Part shown: positions 1 through 7,613 of the stretch, in pieces
Layout of the letters: each line of letters starts with the position of its first letter
Numbering within the stretch: position 1 is the stretch's first letter
Source: Clostridia bacterium
GTDB taxonomy: Bacteria > Bacillota > Clostridia > Oscillospirales > Acutalibacteraceae
Reading direction: 5' to 3'
NCBI GenBank assembly: GCA_017434855.1
Contig: JAFRUA010000014.1
Location: forward strand, 1-48,903
DNA: 48,903 bases
The notes under the pieces: model-generated
The model's database searches: none
What the model was told of the DNA's origin: nothing
What the model saw: only the letters and a program-made list of their open reading frames with translations
Translations under genes and position numbers: made by a program

Positions 1-55
1 TGATCCTTTTCCGATTGGAATACTCCAAATCGGACAAATTCATCTGCTGATTCAT
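1..55 (-). CDS. IS5-like transposase, N-terminal 18 residues (runs off the window)
   Basis: The reading frame starts at the ATG complementary to 55-53 and runs off the left edge. It reads MNQQMNLSDLEYSNRKRI. The SDLEYxxRKR block is the usual N-terminus of one IS5-family transposase group, where it precedes a TRREKFL segment not visible here. Transposases of this type are DDE enzymes that cut and rejoin the IS ends. The identical start occurs at the right edge on the plus strand. Confidence 0.7.
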   Translation of the reverse strand, partial: MNQQMNLSDLEYSNRKRI

Positions 56-133
56 TCTTTCGCACCCTCTTCTTCTTGGTGCTTCTATTATATCACTTTT
101 TATGGTAATTGAAAAGAATTAATCAGTGCTTAC
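1..133 (-). mobile_element. 5' end of an IS5-like insertion sequence, left copy
   Basis: Bases 1-125 here are the reverse complement of the last 125 bases of the window, and the match runs out at about position 133 (48779 on the right). It contains the start of a transposase gene and its promoter (-10 TATAAT at 92-87, weak -35 TTTTCA at 115-110). The abrupt loss of similarity beyond 133 marks the IS end. The flanks (ctaa on one side, ttag on the other, in IS orientation) do not allow a target duplication to be called. Confidence 0.8.
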
Positions 134-266
134 TTAGCTGTCAGCGCGCGGGGAACCGTCGTGCTGCCGTAAGTGACGCGCCGCGCGAATGAGTTTGCAG
201 TGTGCAGTTGATGTGGACAACATTGCCGCCGGAGATCCGCACCGCGTACCAAAAAGGAACACAGAA

Positions 267-330
267 ATCACAGACCTGTCCCTTTGCGGACGAAACCTAT
301 CGGCAAAGGAAAGGTCCCCCGCGCAATTGC
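267..330 (+). repeat. Intergenic repeat, copy A
   Basis: The core GCGGACGAAACCTATCGGCA followed by AAAGGTCCCCCGCG recurs at 2328-2390 (same strand), 1692-1760 (inverted) and, more diverged, at 13505-13571 (inverted). This copy fills most of the 134-378 gap before the first trkA gene. No gene is seen in that gap. The motif GTGACGCGCCGC at its start (174-185) also recurs at 1804-1815. Confidence 0.7.
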
Positions 331-378
331 GAATTACTCCACCCTGAACCGCTCACAATTCAAACCGGAGGCTATTCT

Positions 379-996
379 ATGAACATTATCATCATCGGCT
401 GCGGCAAAACCGGTGCGCGGCTGGCAAACACCCTGGATGAATACGGCTATGATGTGGCCGTGGTTTCGCAAAACGAAGACGCCTTTGACGCGCTGAACGA
501 CGACTTTTCCGGCCTGACGGTCTGCGGCGAGGTGACCGACACCGATGTGCTGAAAAACGCGGGCTGCGACAATGCCGACATGGCGATCGTGGTCACGGAA
601 AGCGACAACGTCAACGTCATGGTTGCCCAGACGCTGGAGGTCGTCTTTGAGGTCAAAGACATCTATCTGCGCATTCTGGACCCTTCGCGCGAGGCGGTGT
701 TTCGCCGCTTCGGTCTGCGCACGGTTTGCCCGACCCGGATCGAGACCGATATCCTGTTTAACCTGATCACCCGCGACGCGGAGCAGATCGATTCCATTTC
801 GGTCTGCGGCAGTTCGATTCATTTTTCCATGCAAAAGGCCGATAAAAAAGAGATCGGCCGCGAGCCGCCGGAGGTTGTCACCGGCAACACCAAAATGCTG
901 TTTGCAGTGCGCCGCAAAAGCGGCGAGGTCGTCTTTGCCGACCGGGTGGATTTTGTGATCGAAGAGGGCGACATGGTCATCTATGCAACGATTTAA
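379..996 (+). CDS. trkA: TrkA-type potassium uptake regulator (RCK domain), first copy
   Basis: 205 aa cytoplasmic RCK protein. Residues 1-120 form a Rossmann NAD(H)-binding TrkA-N domain with GCGKTG at 7-12; residues about 125-205 form the TrkA-C (RCK_C) domain. Such proteins bind the cytoplasmic face of TrkH/KtrB channels and gate K+ uptake in response to nucleotides. The start at 379 is chosen for the GGAGG-like site at 367-371 and because the glycine loop then begins at residue 7; the open frame extends upstream to 202 through repeat DNA. A second trkA gene starts 13 bp downstream, so the two are probably co-transcribed. No TrkH membrane subunit is visible; the IS at the left edge prevents checking upstream. 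Confidence 0.88.
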   Translation: MNIIIIGCGKTGARLANTLDEYGYDVAVVSQNEDAFDALNDDFSGLTVCGEVTDTDVLKNAGCDNADMAIVVTESDNVNVMVAQTLEVVFEVKDIYLRILDPSREAVFRRFGLRTVCPTRIETDILFNLITRDAEQIDSISVCGSSIHFSMQKADKKEIGREPPEVVTGNTKMLFAVRRKSGEVVFADRVDFVIEEGDMVIYATI

Positions 997-1009
997 GGGG
1001 GGCGGAACA

Positions 1010-1672
1010 ATGCGCATCATTCTGATCGGCGCCAGCCAGTTGGGCTATTTTCTTGCAAAGCATCTGTTGGAGGCAGGGCACGACGTTCGCCTCATCGACG
1101 CGGATAAGGCCCGCTGCGCGCTGCTGGCCAATACGTTTGACGTGCCGGTTTATTGCGGCGACGGCACCCGGGTCGAGACCCTGGCCCAGGCCGGCGCGGG
1201 CAAAAGCGACGTGCTGATCGCCGTCACCAACCGCGACGAAGACAACCTGATCGCCTGCGAGATCGGCAAAAAGCAGTTTGGCATCGCCCGCACGATCTCT
1301 CGCAGCAACAATCATAAAAACATCATGCTGATGAAGCGCCTGGGCGTGGACGTTGTGCTGGACACCACGCGCCTGATCACCGAACTGATCGAGCATGAGC
1401 TGGACGGCTCCGAGGTCAAATTCATCGCAGACATCAGCAACAGCGACGCCGTGATCGGCGAAATCCACATTCCGGAAACATGGAGCCGTTCCGGTTCCCG
1501 GGTCATGGACCTGGAGGTGCCGCAGGAATGCGTGCTGATCTATGTCATGCGCGGCGGCATGTTCCTCATCCCGCGCGGCGGCACGCTGCTGATGGCCGGC
1601 GACGATGTGGTCGCCCTGACGGTCGGCGGCGCCACCAAAAAGCTGAAACGCATGTTTGAAATCGGGAAATAG
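1010..1672 (+). CDS. trkA: TrkA-type potassium uptake regulator (RCK domain), second copy
   Basis: 220 aa. Begins MRIILIGASQLGYFLAKHL: glycine-rich loop at 7-12, then the acidic residues D29/D31 that end the second beta strand of an NAD-binding Rossmann fold. The C-terminal half (about 130-220) is an RCK_C domain. Start at 1010 has AGGGGGG at 996-1002; an upstream in-frame ATG at 983 would overlap the first trkA gene and lacks a good ribosome site. Paired trkA genes are known in Clostridia, usually beside trkH. The two RCK proteins could form a hetero-ring, which is inference. Confidence 0.88.
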   Translation: MRIILIGASQLGYFLAKHLLEAGHDVRLIDADKARCALLANTFDVPVYCGDGTRVETLAQAGAGKSDVLIAVTNRDEDNLIACEIGKKQFGIARTISRSNNHKNIMLMKRLGVDVVLDTTRLITELIEHELDGSEVKFIADISNSDAVIGEIHIPETWSRSGSRVMDLEVPQECVLIYVMRGGMFLIPRGGTLLMAGDDVVALTVGGATKKLKRMFEIGK

Positions 1673-1691
1673 TGCGCAGTGGAGAGTGGAG

Positions 1692-1760
1692 AATTGAGGT
1701 CGCGGGGGACCTTTTTTCTACCGATAGGTCAGCACCGCGAAGGGACATGCAGGTGACTGT
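1692..1760 (-). repeat. Intergenic repeat, copy C (inverted)
   Basis: Read on the minus strand it gives GACCTATCGG, then a short A-rich run, then AAAGGTCCCCCGCGACC and CAATTCTCCACTCTCCACTG. It is the same element as copies A and B in opposite orientation. It starts 20 bp after the stop codon of the second trkA gene. Confidence 0.65.
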
Positions 1761-2327
1761 TATGTTGCTATTATGTACGCGCCGCACGGCTCTGCAACCG
1801 TGAGTGACGCGCCGCCGATTTCACGCGGCGGTGAAGGGGATAGATTTAGCCTCCCCCGAAATCGGGGGAGGTGGCGCGAAGCGACGAAGGGGGCGTTGTC
1901 GCGCAGCGACGAATGAGGTTGTAGGCGCCAATCATCGATTAGCGAATAGAGACACGTCCTGTAGTGCCGGCCAATGGCCGACCACATCCCAAGTCATCTG
2001 TCACGCGATTTTTACGTTGTTTCTTTACAGGAACAGCTCTGGCGCGTGACACCTTGTCTCGGCTCCCGGGTCTCACCTGTCGGTTTTTCGGCTGCCGCAA
2101 AAGCAACGACCGTTGCAGGTGTCCGGTGGACACCTCGCGAAGCGAAGCAACGACCGAGGCGGGAGTTGAGAACGGCAGTCGAGAACGCGGTAGCGGAGAC
2201 CTGGGAAATGGCCGCCCATTGGGCGACGCTACAAAGCTAAAATACGTCCCCTTTATCGCCGCGTGGAATCGGCGGCGCGAACCTCACGGAACCGCCCGCG
2301 TCGGGCGCGTACTCAAAAGAAACAAAG

Positions 2328-2390
2328 AAGTCACCTGTGTGTTCCTCCGCGGACGAAACCTATCGGCAGAGAAAAGGTCCCGGCGCGATC
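2328..2390 (+). repeat. Intergenic repeat, copy B
   Basis: Shares CGGACGAAACCTATCGGCA and AAAAGGTCCC with copy A, with the same order of flanking motifs (a TCACCTGT-like box upstream, CAATTCTCAATTC-type oligos downstream). Confidence 0.7.
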
Positions 2391-2475
2391 ACAATTCTCA
2401 ATTCTTCACTCTTCACTGTCAACTGTCAACTGTTCTACTTTTTTCGTTTGTTGCATACACTGAACCGGTGATGTT

Positions 2476-3348
2476 ATGGACGAGAAGAAACGAAAGGAAC
2501 AGCGCGACCCGGTGTATTTTGTGACCCGCGCGCAGGTGGTTGTTTGCCTGATCCTCGGCCTTGCGCTGTTTGGCGCGACCCGATGGTTTCCTGCGGCGGG
2601 GGCGGCGCTGCGGCGTGATTTCGCCCGGCTGACGGCCATGCAGCTTGATGTGGGCGCGGTGCGCACGGCGGCAGAATCATTCAAAACGCAATGGACCGCA
2701 GAAAACACACATCCGACAGACGGTGTGTCGGCCGATGCACCGTCTGTGTCCGCAGATGGAGATGCTTTGCAGCCGTCCGAACCGACGGATGCTGAACGTG
2801 TACCGCCGACCGAAGCGCCGCCGACCACCGACCCCGAACCGCAAACCGACGCACCGACCGCAGAAACGCCGACTGTGCAGCCGCGTGACGTGCGCGCCGC
2901 GACCGAACCGCCCGCCGCCGAACCCATGACCCAACCTGCGGCGACGGCGGCAGCCATTGTGCAGCCGGTGGACAACGGCCGCTATACCTCTTATTTCGGC
3001 GACCGGATGAACCCGATCACGCATCAGCGCGCGTTCCATACCGGACTGGACATCGCCGTTCCGGAGGGGACAAAGATCAAGGCGGCCTGGGCCGGCACGG
3101 TGCGCAAGGTGGGGGAGGACGACCGCAGCGGAAAGTATATCATCCTGTCGCACGGCGACGGGACCGAGACCTTTTATTGTCACTGCAGCGCCATTCTGGC
3201 TGACGAAGGCGACACGGTCGCGGCGGGGGCTGTGATTGCCCGCGTGGGCGAAACCGGCTGGGCCACCGGCCCGCATCTGCATTTTGAGGTGCGTGAAAAC
3301 GGTGAGCGCGTGGACCCGCTGCCGATCCTGACGGGCGATGACGGTTGA
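2476..3348 (+). CDS. spoIVFA: Membrane-anchored M23 (LytM-type) peptidase, SpoIVFA-like
   Basis: 290 aa. Short basic N-terminus, one membrane segment (about 18-36), a long Pro/Thr/Glu-rich linker (about 75-160), then an M23 domain (163-285). The zinc-site pattern is complete: H188-x3-D192 and H267-L-H269, with H236 near the site. It overlaps the M50 protease gene by 11 bp and that gene precedes a radical-SAM pair, the order usual for clostridial spoIVFA-spoIVFB. In Bacillus, SpoIVFA holds SpoIVFB in an inactive complex in the outer forespore membrane. B. subtilis SpoIVFA is regarded as non-catalytic, so the intact metal ligands are notable; it could also be an active cell-wall endopeptidase. 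Start at 2476 (ATG). Confidence 0.8.
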   Translation: MDEKKRKEQRDPVYFVTRAQVVVCLILGLALFGATRWFPAAGAALRRDFARLTAMQLDVGAVRTAAESFKTQWTAENTHPTDGVSADAPSVSADGDALQPSEPTDAERVPPTEAPPTTDPEPQTDAPTAETPTVQPRDVRAATEPPAAEPMTQPAATAAAIVQPVDNGRYTSYFGDRMNPITHQRAFHTGLDIAVPEGTKIKAAWAGTVRKVGEDDRSGKYIILSHGDGTETFYCHCSAILADEGDTVAAGAVIARVGETGWATGPHLHFEVRENGERVDPLPILTGDDG

Positions 3349-4015
3349 GCTGCCGTCTTTGACGCTGCGCTTTCGGTTCTCTTTTTTTGCGGTGCTGACT
3401 GTCATGCTGCTGCTGTGCAGCGCACGGGTGACGCTGCTTTGCGTGCTGGCGTCGCTGCTGCACGAGTGCGGCCATCTGCTGGCGATGGCGCTGGTGAAAT
3501 GCCCGCCGCGGTGCGTGACCTTCGGCGCCGGCGGCATCGTGATCGACCGCGGCGACCGGTTTGCCGGCCGTGGAGCAGAGTGCTTTTTTGCGCTGGGCGG
3601 CATCGGGATGAACCTGCTGTTGGCCGCCGCATCGTTTTTGCGGTATCGCATGACGCGCGCGCCGTGGGCGATGCTGTTCTTTTGGGCCAACATGCTGCCG
3701 GCGGCGGTCAACGCCCTGCCGGTGCGTGGCCTGGATGTGTGGACCGCGCTGTGCGCCCGGTTTGGTCCGCGGCGTGGGTTCCATGTGCTGTCAGACGTCA
3801 CGACGGCGCTGCTGTGCACCGCAACGGTTTTGTATTTTATCAAGATATCGGTGAATCCGAGCCTTGCTGTGGGCTGTGTCTATTGCATCCTGCTCAACGG
3901 GTCCGCCGGGAACGGAGCTTTTTATGATCAACAAGGACGTGCAAGCCATCCTGCCGCGTGTGCAAAAGCCCGGCCGCTACATCGGCGGCGAGCTGAACAG
4001 CGAGGTCAAGGATAA
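3338..4015 (+). CDS. spoIVFB: Site-2-type intramembrane metalloprotease, SpoIVFB-like (3' end possibly frameshifted)
   Basis: 225 aa as read. HExxH zinc motif HECGH at 42-46 inside a hydrophobic segment, and the second site-2 protease motif NALPVRGLD about residues 128-136. Several membrane spans. SpoIVFB cleaves pro-sigma-K in the mother-cell-derived membrane of the forespore. It overlaps the M23 gene (start inside its last codons). The frame runs 92 bp into the next gene, and the last ~35 residues look like shadow translation. One frame over, a stop at 3925-3927 would give the normal ATGA overlap with the next start at 3924, so a single-base indel near 3890 is suspected. Confidence 0.82.
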   Translation: MTVELPSLTLRFRFSFFAVLTVMLLLCSARVTLLCVLASLLHECGHLLAMALVKCPPRCVTFGAGGIVIDRGDRFAGRGAECFFALGGIGMNLLLAAASFLRYRMTRAPWAMLFFWANMLPAAVNALPVRGLDVWTALCARFGPRRGFHVLSDVTTALLCTATVLYFIKISVNPSLAVGCVYCILLNGSAGNGAFYDQQGRASHPAACAKARPLHRRRAEQRGQG

Positions 4016-5780
4016 AACCAACGTGGACCTGCGCTATGCGTTCTGCTTTCCGGACAGCTATGAGATCGGCATGTCGCACCTGGGCATGAAGATTTTATAT
4101 GCCGCCGCCAATGACCGCGACGACGTCTGGTGCGAGCGTGTGTTTGCCCCGTGGCACGACATGGAAGCCGAGATGCGCAGCGCGGGTGTTCCGCTCTATG
4201 CGCTGGAAAGCGGCGACCCGATCAAAGACTTTGACCTGATCGGCTTCACGCTGATGTATGAGCTGTGCTATACCAACGTGCTGAATATGCTGGACCTGGC
4301 CGGCCTGCCCGTGCGTGCAAAGGATCGCCATGCCCTGACGCCCATTGTGGTGGCGGGCGGTCCCTGCACCTGCAACCCGGAGCCGATGGTTGATTTCATC
4401 GACGTGATCTCCCTCGGCGAAGGGGAAGAAATGTATGACGCATTTTTTGACCTGCTGAAGGACTGCAAACAGCGCGGCGCGTCCAAGGATGAATTTTTGC
4501 ACGCCGCGGCAAAGCTGCCGGGGTTTTATGTGCCGTCGCTGTATGACGTGACCTATCGCGACGACGGCACCATTGACGCGGTGACGCCAAAGGACGGCGC
4601 CCCGGCCGTCATTCCGAAAATGGTGGTTTCCGACCTGGATCATGTGCGGTACCCGGACAAGTTTGTCGTGCCGTATATCGAGGTGGTGCATGACCGTGTG
4701 GTGCATGAGATCATGCGCGGGTGCATCCGCGGCTGCCGGTTCTGTCAGGCGGGGTTCCTGTATCGCCCCATCCGTGAAAAGACGGCGGACACCGTCAACG
4801 ACCAGTGCCGCGCGCTGTGCGACGCCACGGGGTACGACGAGATCTCGCTGTCGTCGCTGTCCACCAGCGACTATACCCATCTGGAAGAACTGCTGGACAA
4901 GCTGCTGACCTGGACCATTCCCGAAAAGATCAATATCGCCCTGCCGTCGCTGCGGGTCGACAACTTCTCGGATGAACTGATGGAAAAGCTCAAAAAGGTC
5001 CGCCGCAGCGGCCTGACTTTTGCACCGGAGGCCGGCACCCAGCGCCTGCGCGACGCAATCAACAAAAACGTCACCGAAGAGGAAGTGCTGCGCACGGCGC
5101 GCATGGCCTTTGCCGGCGGCTGGACGGCGGTCAAGCTTTACTTCATGATCGGTCACCCGACCGAAACGCTCGACGACGTGGCCGGCATTGCCGACCTGGC
5201 CCAGGCTGTGGTCAACGAGTTTTATCGCAATCCCGACAAACCGAAGGGCAAGGGCGTCACCGTGTCGCTCAGCGTGGCGTCTTTTGTGCCGAAGCCATTC
5301 ACACCCTTCCAGTGGGAGCCGCAGGACACGCGCGACATGCTGCTGCAAAAGCAGGCGCATTTGCTGGAAAGCATCCACACCAAAAAGATCAGCGTCAGCT
5401 ATCACAAGGTTGACATCAGCTTTCTGGAGGGCGTGTTTGCCCGGGGCGACCGAAAGCTCAGTGACGTGATCGAATGGGCGTGGCGCCACGGCTGCAAATT
5501 TGACGGCTGGGACGACAGCTTTCACTTTGACGTCTGGATGGACGCCTTTGACGCCTGCGGCACGGACCCGGCGTTTTATGCCAACCGGCGGCGCGATTTC
5601 ACCGAGGTTTTGCCGTGGGACCACCTGGACTTCGGCATCCGCAAGGCATTTTTGCAGCACGAAAACGAAAAGGCCCACCACAGCGAAACCACGCCGCACT
5701 GCCGCTTGAAGTGCGCGGGCTGCGGGGCCAACAGACTGAACGGAGGACACTGCGATGCGATGCGTCAGAGTATGGTTTAA
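3924..5780 (+). CDS. B12-binding-domain radical SAM protein, TIGR03960 type
   Basis: 618 aa. N-terminal cobalamin-binding-like region (1-200), then a radical SAM core with the [4Fe-4S] motif C267-IRG-C271-RF-C274. Residues 590-618 are Cys-rich (CRLKCAGCGANRLNGGHC). Start at 3924 has GGAG at 3914-3917; the open frame upstream of it belongs to the previous gene's DNA. The gene overlaps the next one by 26 bp. The pair TIGR03960-DUF2344 is widely conserved beside spoIVFB and before rng/rplU in Clostridia, and the two are fused in some species, so they probably act together. The substrate is not established; a role in rRNA/tRNA modification has been only inferred from context. Confidence 0.85.
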   Translation: MINKDVQAILPRVQKPGRYIGGELNSEVKDKTNVDLRYAFCFPDSYEIGMSHLGMKILYAAANDRDDVWCERVFAPWHDMEAEMRSAGVPLYALESGDPIKDFDLIGFTLMYELCYTNVLNMLDLAGLPVRAKDRHALTPIVVAGGPCTCNPEPMVDFIDVISLGEGEEMYDAFFDLLKDCKQRGASKDEFLHAAAKLPGFYVPSLYDVTYRDDGTIDAVTPKDGAPAVIPKMVVSDLDHVRYPDKFVVPYIEVVHDRVVHEIMRGCIRGCRFCQAGFLYRPIREKTADTVNDQCRALCDATGYDEISLSSLSTSDYTHLEELLDKLLTWTIPEKINIALPSLRVDNFSDELMEKLKKVRRSGLTFAPEAGTQRLRDAINKNVTEEEVLRTARMAFAGGWTAVKLYFMIGHPTETLDDVAGIADLAQAVVNEFYRNPDKPKGKGVTVSLSVASFVPKPFTPFQWEPQDTRDMLLQKQAHLLESIHTKKISVSYHKVDISFLEGVFARGDRKLSDVIEWAWRHGCKFDGWDDSFHFDVWMDAFDACGTDPAFYANRRRDFTEVLPWDHLDFGIRKAFLQHENEKAHHSETTPHCRLKCAGCGANRLNGGHCDAMRQSMV

Positions 5781-6414
5781 CAAAACGGGCGCAATCCGTT
5801 ACATTTCGCATCTGGACCTGATGCGTACCATGACCCGCGCCATCCGCCGGTCCGGCATTCCGCTCTGGTACACCGAGGGGTTCAATCCGCACCCGTATAT
5901 GACCTTTGCCCTGCCGCTGTCGCTGGGGATGGAAAGCGTGTGCGAATCCATGGACATCCGCATCGAGGGCGACGTGACAAACGACGATCTCTTTATATCT
6001 TTGCGCGACGCCATGCCGGACGGCATCACCGTCACGGCGGTGAAGGACCCCGTGACCGACCCGAAATACATCGCGCTGGCCGCGTTTGACGTGACCTTTC
6101 ACGACGTTCCCGACCCGGCCGCGCTGGCGGATACGATCGAAACGCTGCTGTCCGGTGAGCACCTGATCGTGCAGAAGATCGGAAAAAAGGGCCACAAAAA
6201 GGTCGTGAAGGACGTCGATCTGCTTGAGCACCTGAAGGCGTACCGCGTGCGAAGGGAAGGGGATGTCTTACATCTGGACCTGGTGCTTCCCGCGGGCAGC
6301 GTGACGAACGTCAACCCCGCGTTGCTGTGCGACGAGATCATGAAGCACAGCGCCGGCTACTATGTCATCCTGCGCACCAAGCTGCTGACGGCGGACGGGA
6401 AAACGTTTGAATAA
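5755..6414 (+). CDS. Radical SAM-associated DUF2344 protein (TIGR03936)
   Basis: 219 aa cytoplasmic protein beginning MRCVRVWFNKTGAIRYISHL, with the family hallmark FNPHPYMTFALPL at residues about 43-55. It overlaps the 3' end of the radical SAM gene by 26 bp, consistent with translational coupling and a shared complex. No catalytic motif is recognised. In other clostridia the next genes are ribonuclease G and ribosomal protein L21; here a GtrA gene follows instead. Confidence 0.82.
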   Translation: MRCVRVWFNKTGAIRYISHLDLMRTMTRAIRRSGIPLWYTEGFNPHPYMTFALPLSLGMESVCESMDIRIEGDVTNDDLFISLRDAMPDGITVTAVKDPVTDPKYIALAAFDVTFHDVPDPAALADTIETLLSGEHLIVQKIGKKGHKKVVKDVDLLEHLKAYRVRREGDVLHLDLVLPAGSVTNVNPALLCDEIMKHSAGYYVILRTKLLTADGKTFE

Positions 6415-6479
6415 GTTTGGAGTGTGGAGTTACATTACTCTTTTGACACTTTTGATTTCAAACTCCAAACTCCAAACTT
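6413..6479. repeat. Imperfect inverted repeat after the DUF2344 gene
   Basis: The left arm 6413-6431 (AAGTTTGGAGTGTGGAGTT) pairs with 6461-6479 (AACTCCAAACTCCAAACTT) with one mismatch across a 29-nt loop. The arms are built of GAGTTTG-like oligos seen in other intergenic regions of the window. It could fold in RNA but lacks a proper U-tract, so a terminator is uncertain. Confidence 0.5.
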
Positions 6480-6496
6480 TGCAAGGAGGCTTTCTT

Positions 6497-6976
6497 TTGA
6501 ACAAGCTCAAAACCCTGATTAAATCGCTGCTCAACCGCGAAACCGTGACCTACGTCGTTTTCGGCGTGCTGACGACCCTTGTAAACCTTGTGGTGTTCAA
6601 GGGCTTCGACCTGCTGTTTTCCGGTCATCTGTATCTTTTGTCAAACGTCTTTGCGTGGGTGGCTGCAGTTACGTTCGCCTTTGTGACCAACAAATGCTAT
6701 GTGTTTGAAAGTACGTCGTGGAAAGCCGCGGTTTTGAAAAAAGAGATCCCCGGCTTTGTCGGGGCGCGGATCGGGTCGCTTTTGATCGAAGAGGGCGGAC
6801 TGTGGTTCTTTGTGGAGGTGCTCGGCTTCGGCAGCAATGTGTTCGATTTCATCGTGGTGCGCCTGAGCGGCAAGATCGTCGCCAAGCTGATCCTCGGCGT
6901 GATCGTTGTGGTCGTGAACTATCTGCTCAGCAAGTTTCTGATCTTCCGGCAGGGCAACGCGCGGGAAGGGGAATAA
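6497..6976 (+). CDS. GtrA family membrane protein
   Basis: 159 aa with four predicted membrane spans (about 15-37, 42-62, 85-107, 118-146). GtrA/DPMS-type proteins are thought to help move lipid-linked sugars across the membrane for glycosylation of surface polymers. The start chosen is TTG at 6497, because AAGGAGG at 6483-6489 lies exactly 7 nt upstream; the ATG at 6407 would put a repeat-derived sequence into the protein. It follows the radical-SAM pair in the same direction after an inverted repeat. No glycosyltransferase partner is adjacent. Confidence 0.8.
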   Translation: MNKLKTLIKSLLNRETVTYVVFGVLTTLVNLVVFKGFDLLFSGHLYLLSNVFAWVAAVTFAFVTNKCYVFESTSWKAAVLKKEIPGFVGARIGSLLIEEGGLWFFVEVLGFGSNVFDFIVVRLSGKIVAKLILGVIVVVVNYLLSKFLIFRQGNAREGE

Positions 6977-7091
6977 GGCGGTTTTCTGTTCCTTTGTCCT
7001 TCTATTTTTTCCGATCTTGTTATAATTTTGTTGAAATCATGCAGATGTTTTATGCAAAATAAAAAGATTTTGTGAAATCAACCAAAACGGC

Positions 7092-7120
7092 TTGCATTTT
7101 ATTATTTCGTGTGATAAAAT
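7092..7120 (+). promoter_or_regulatory. Sigma-A-type promoter of the two-peptide transcript
   Basis: TTGCAT at 7092-7097, a 17-bp spacer ending GTGTGA, and TAAAAT at 7115-7120. The TG-containing spacer end resembles the promoters of the tandem small-protein units at 11.6-13.2 kb, although this extended -10 pattern is common throughout the window. Confidence 0.65.
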
Positions 7121-7162
7121 AAAATCGATCCTGAAGGAAATATATACGCGGAGGCGAAAAAC

Positions 7163-7297
7163 ATGGGATTCATTAAGCAGTTTTTCGGAACCATCATCAA
7201 GCTCATCCAGGCGATGGCAAAGGATGACGCAGTCAGAAACGCGATGGATTCGATTCTTGCCATGCTCGGCATGAAGGAAGAGGAACCCGCAGAATAA
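7163..7297 (+). CDS. Small amphipathic protein, 44 aa
   Basis: Reads MGFIKQFFGTIIKLIQAMAK followed by about ten polar residues, a second helix-like stretch (residues 27-36) and an acidic end (KEEEPAE). Ribosome site GGAGG at 7150-7154, spacer 8. No signal peptide and no leader with a Gly-Gly processing site. The hydrophobic residues fall on one face of a helix in residues 2-18. It is the first gene of a two-gene transcript with its own promoter. Size and build recall beta-type phenol-soluble modulins and leaderless peptides, but no homology can be claimed. Confidence 0.6.
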   Translation: MGFIKQFFGTIIKLIQAMAKDDAVRNAMDSILAMLGMKEEEPAE

Positions 7298-7327
7298 TTT
7301 TTAAAAACATTTTTTGGAGGTACTATC

Positions 7328-7468
7328 ATGGAAGCAATCAAAAACTTTTTTGACGCGATCTATCAAAGCATTCTGACCATCATCGGCGCGGCCGGTTATA
7401 AAAACGGCAAGATCGGCGATGTCGTCAAGATCCTCAGAGACATGTTCGCCGGCGGCGACGCCGAATAA
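7328..7468 (+). CDS. Small amphipathic protein, 46 aa
   Basis: Reads MEAIKNFFDAIYQSILTIIG, then a Gly/Lys-rich middle (AAGYKNGKIGD) and a helix-like end with acidic terminus (GGDAE). GGAGG lies at 7317-7321, 6 nt before the start. It sits 30 bp after the 44-aa gene and before a strong terminator, so the two form a mini-operon. It resembles its partner in length and pattern (M-x-x-I-K-x-F-F) rather than in sequence. Function unknown. Confidence 0.6.
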   Translation: MEAIKNFFDAIYQSILTIIGAAGYKNGKIGDVVKILRDMFAGGDAE

Positions 7469-7505
7469 TCCCGATCGTTTGTTTTCATTTTCTCCTCTTT
7501 TCGCT

Positions 7506-7542
7506 GTGCCGTCCTGCCATGCAGGGCGGCACGGTCCTTTTT
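7506..7542 (+). terminator. Terminator of the two-peptide transcript
   Basis: GTGCCGTCCTGC (7506-7517) pairs with GCAGGGCGGCAC (7521-7532) over a 3-nt loop, followed by GGTCCTTTTT. Confidence 0.75.
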
Positions 7543-7543
7543 G

Positions 7544-7592
7544 TAAAAAGGGCTGCCCCGGCGGGGAACCTTGTTCCTCCGGATGGGCAGCC
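7544..7592 (-). terminator. Terminator of the ArsC/DUF896 transcript
   Basis: On the minus strand GGCTGCCC (7592-7585) pairs with GGGCAGCCC (7558-7550), followed by a U-tract from the AAAAA at 7545-7549. Confidence 0.65.
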
Positions 7593-7613
7593 TCTGATGG
7601 TTTGTTTGTTTTT

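Larger units (their letters stand above)
1673..2475. other. 800-bp gene-free region made of intergenic repeats
   Basis: No open frame here looks like a protein. The stretch is a mosaic of palindromes and repeats: an inverted copy (C) of the window's repeat at 1692-1760; a 22-bp perfect palindrome at 1850-1871 (CCTCCCCCGA and its complement); the GGCCAATGGCC palindrome near 1970; many GCGAAGCGACGAA-type short repeats at 1876-1912; and a direct copy (B) of the repeat at 2328-2390. It ends in oligo repeats of the type CAATTCTCAATTCTTCACTC before the next gene. Confidence 0.7.

Noticed and set aside
202-378. N-terminal extension of the first trkA frame back to 202
   Set aside because: The extra 59 residues are translated repeat DNA; the start at 379 has a ribosome site and matches the family N-terminus.
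1964-2524. 186-codon frame across the repeat region
   Set aside because: Composition follows the palindromic repeats, there is no ribosome site, and it runs into the next gene out of frame.
4095-5783. 562-codon minus-strand frame opposite the radical SAM gene
   Set aside because: GC-rich shadow frame; the plus-strand protein has the radical SAM Cys motif and conserved neighbours.
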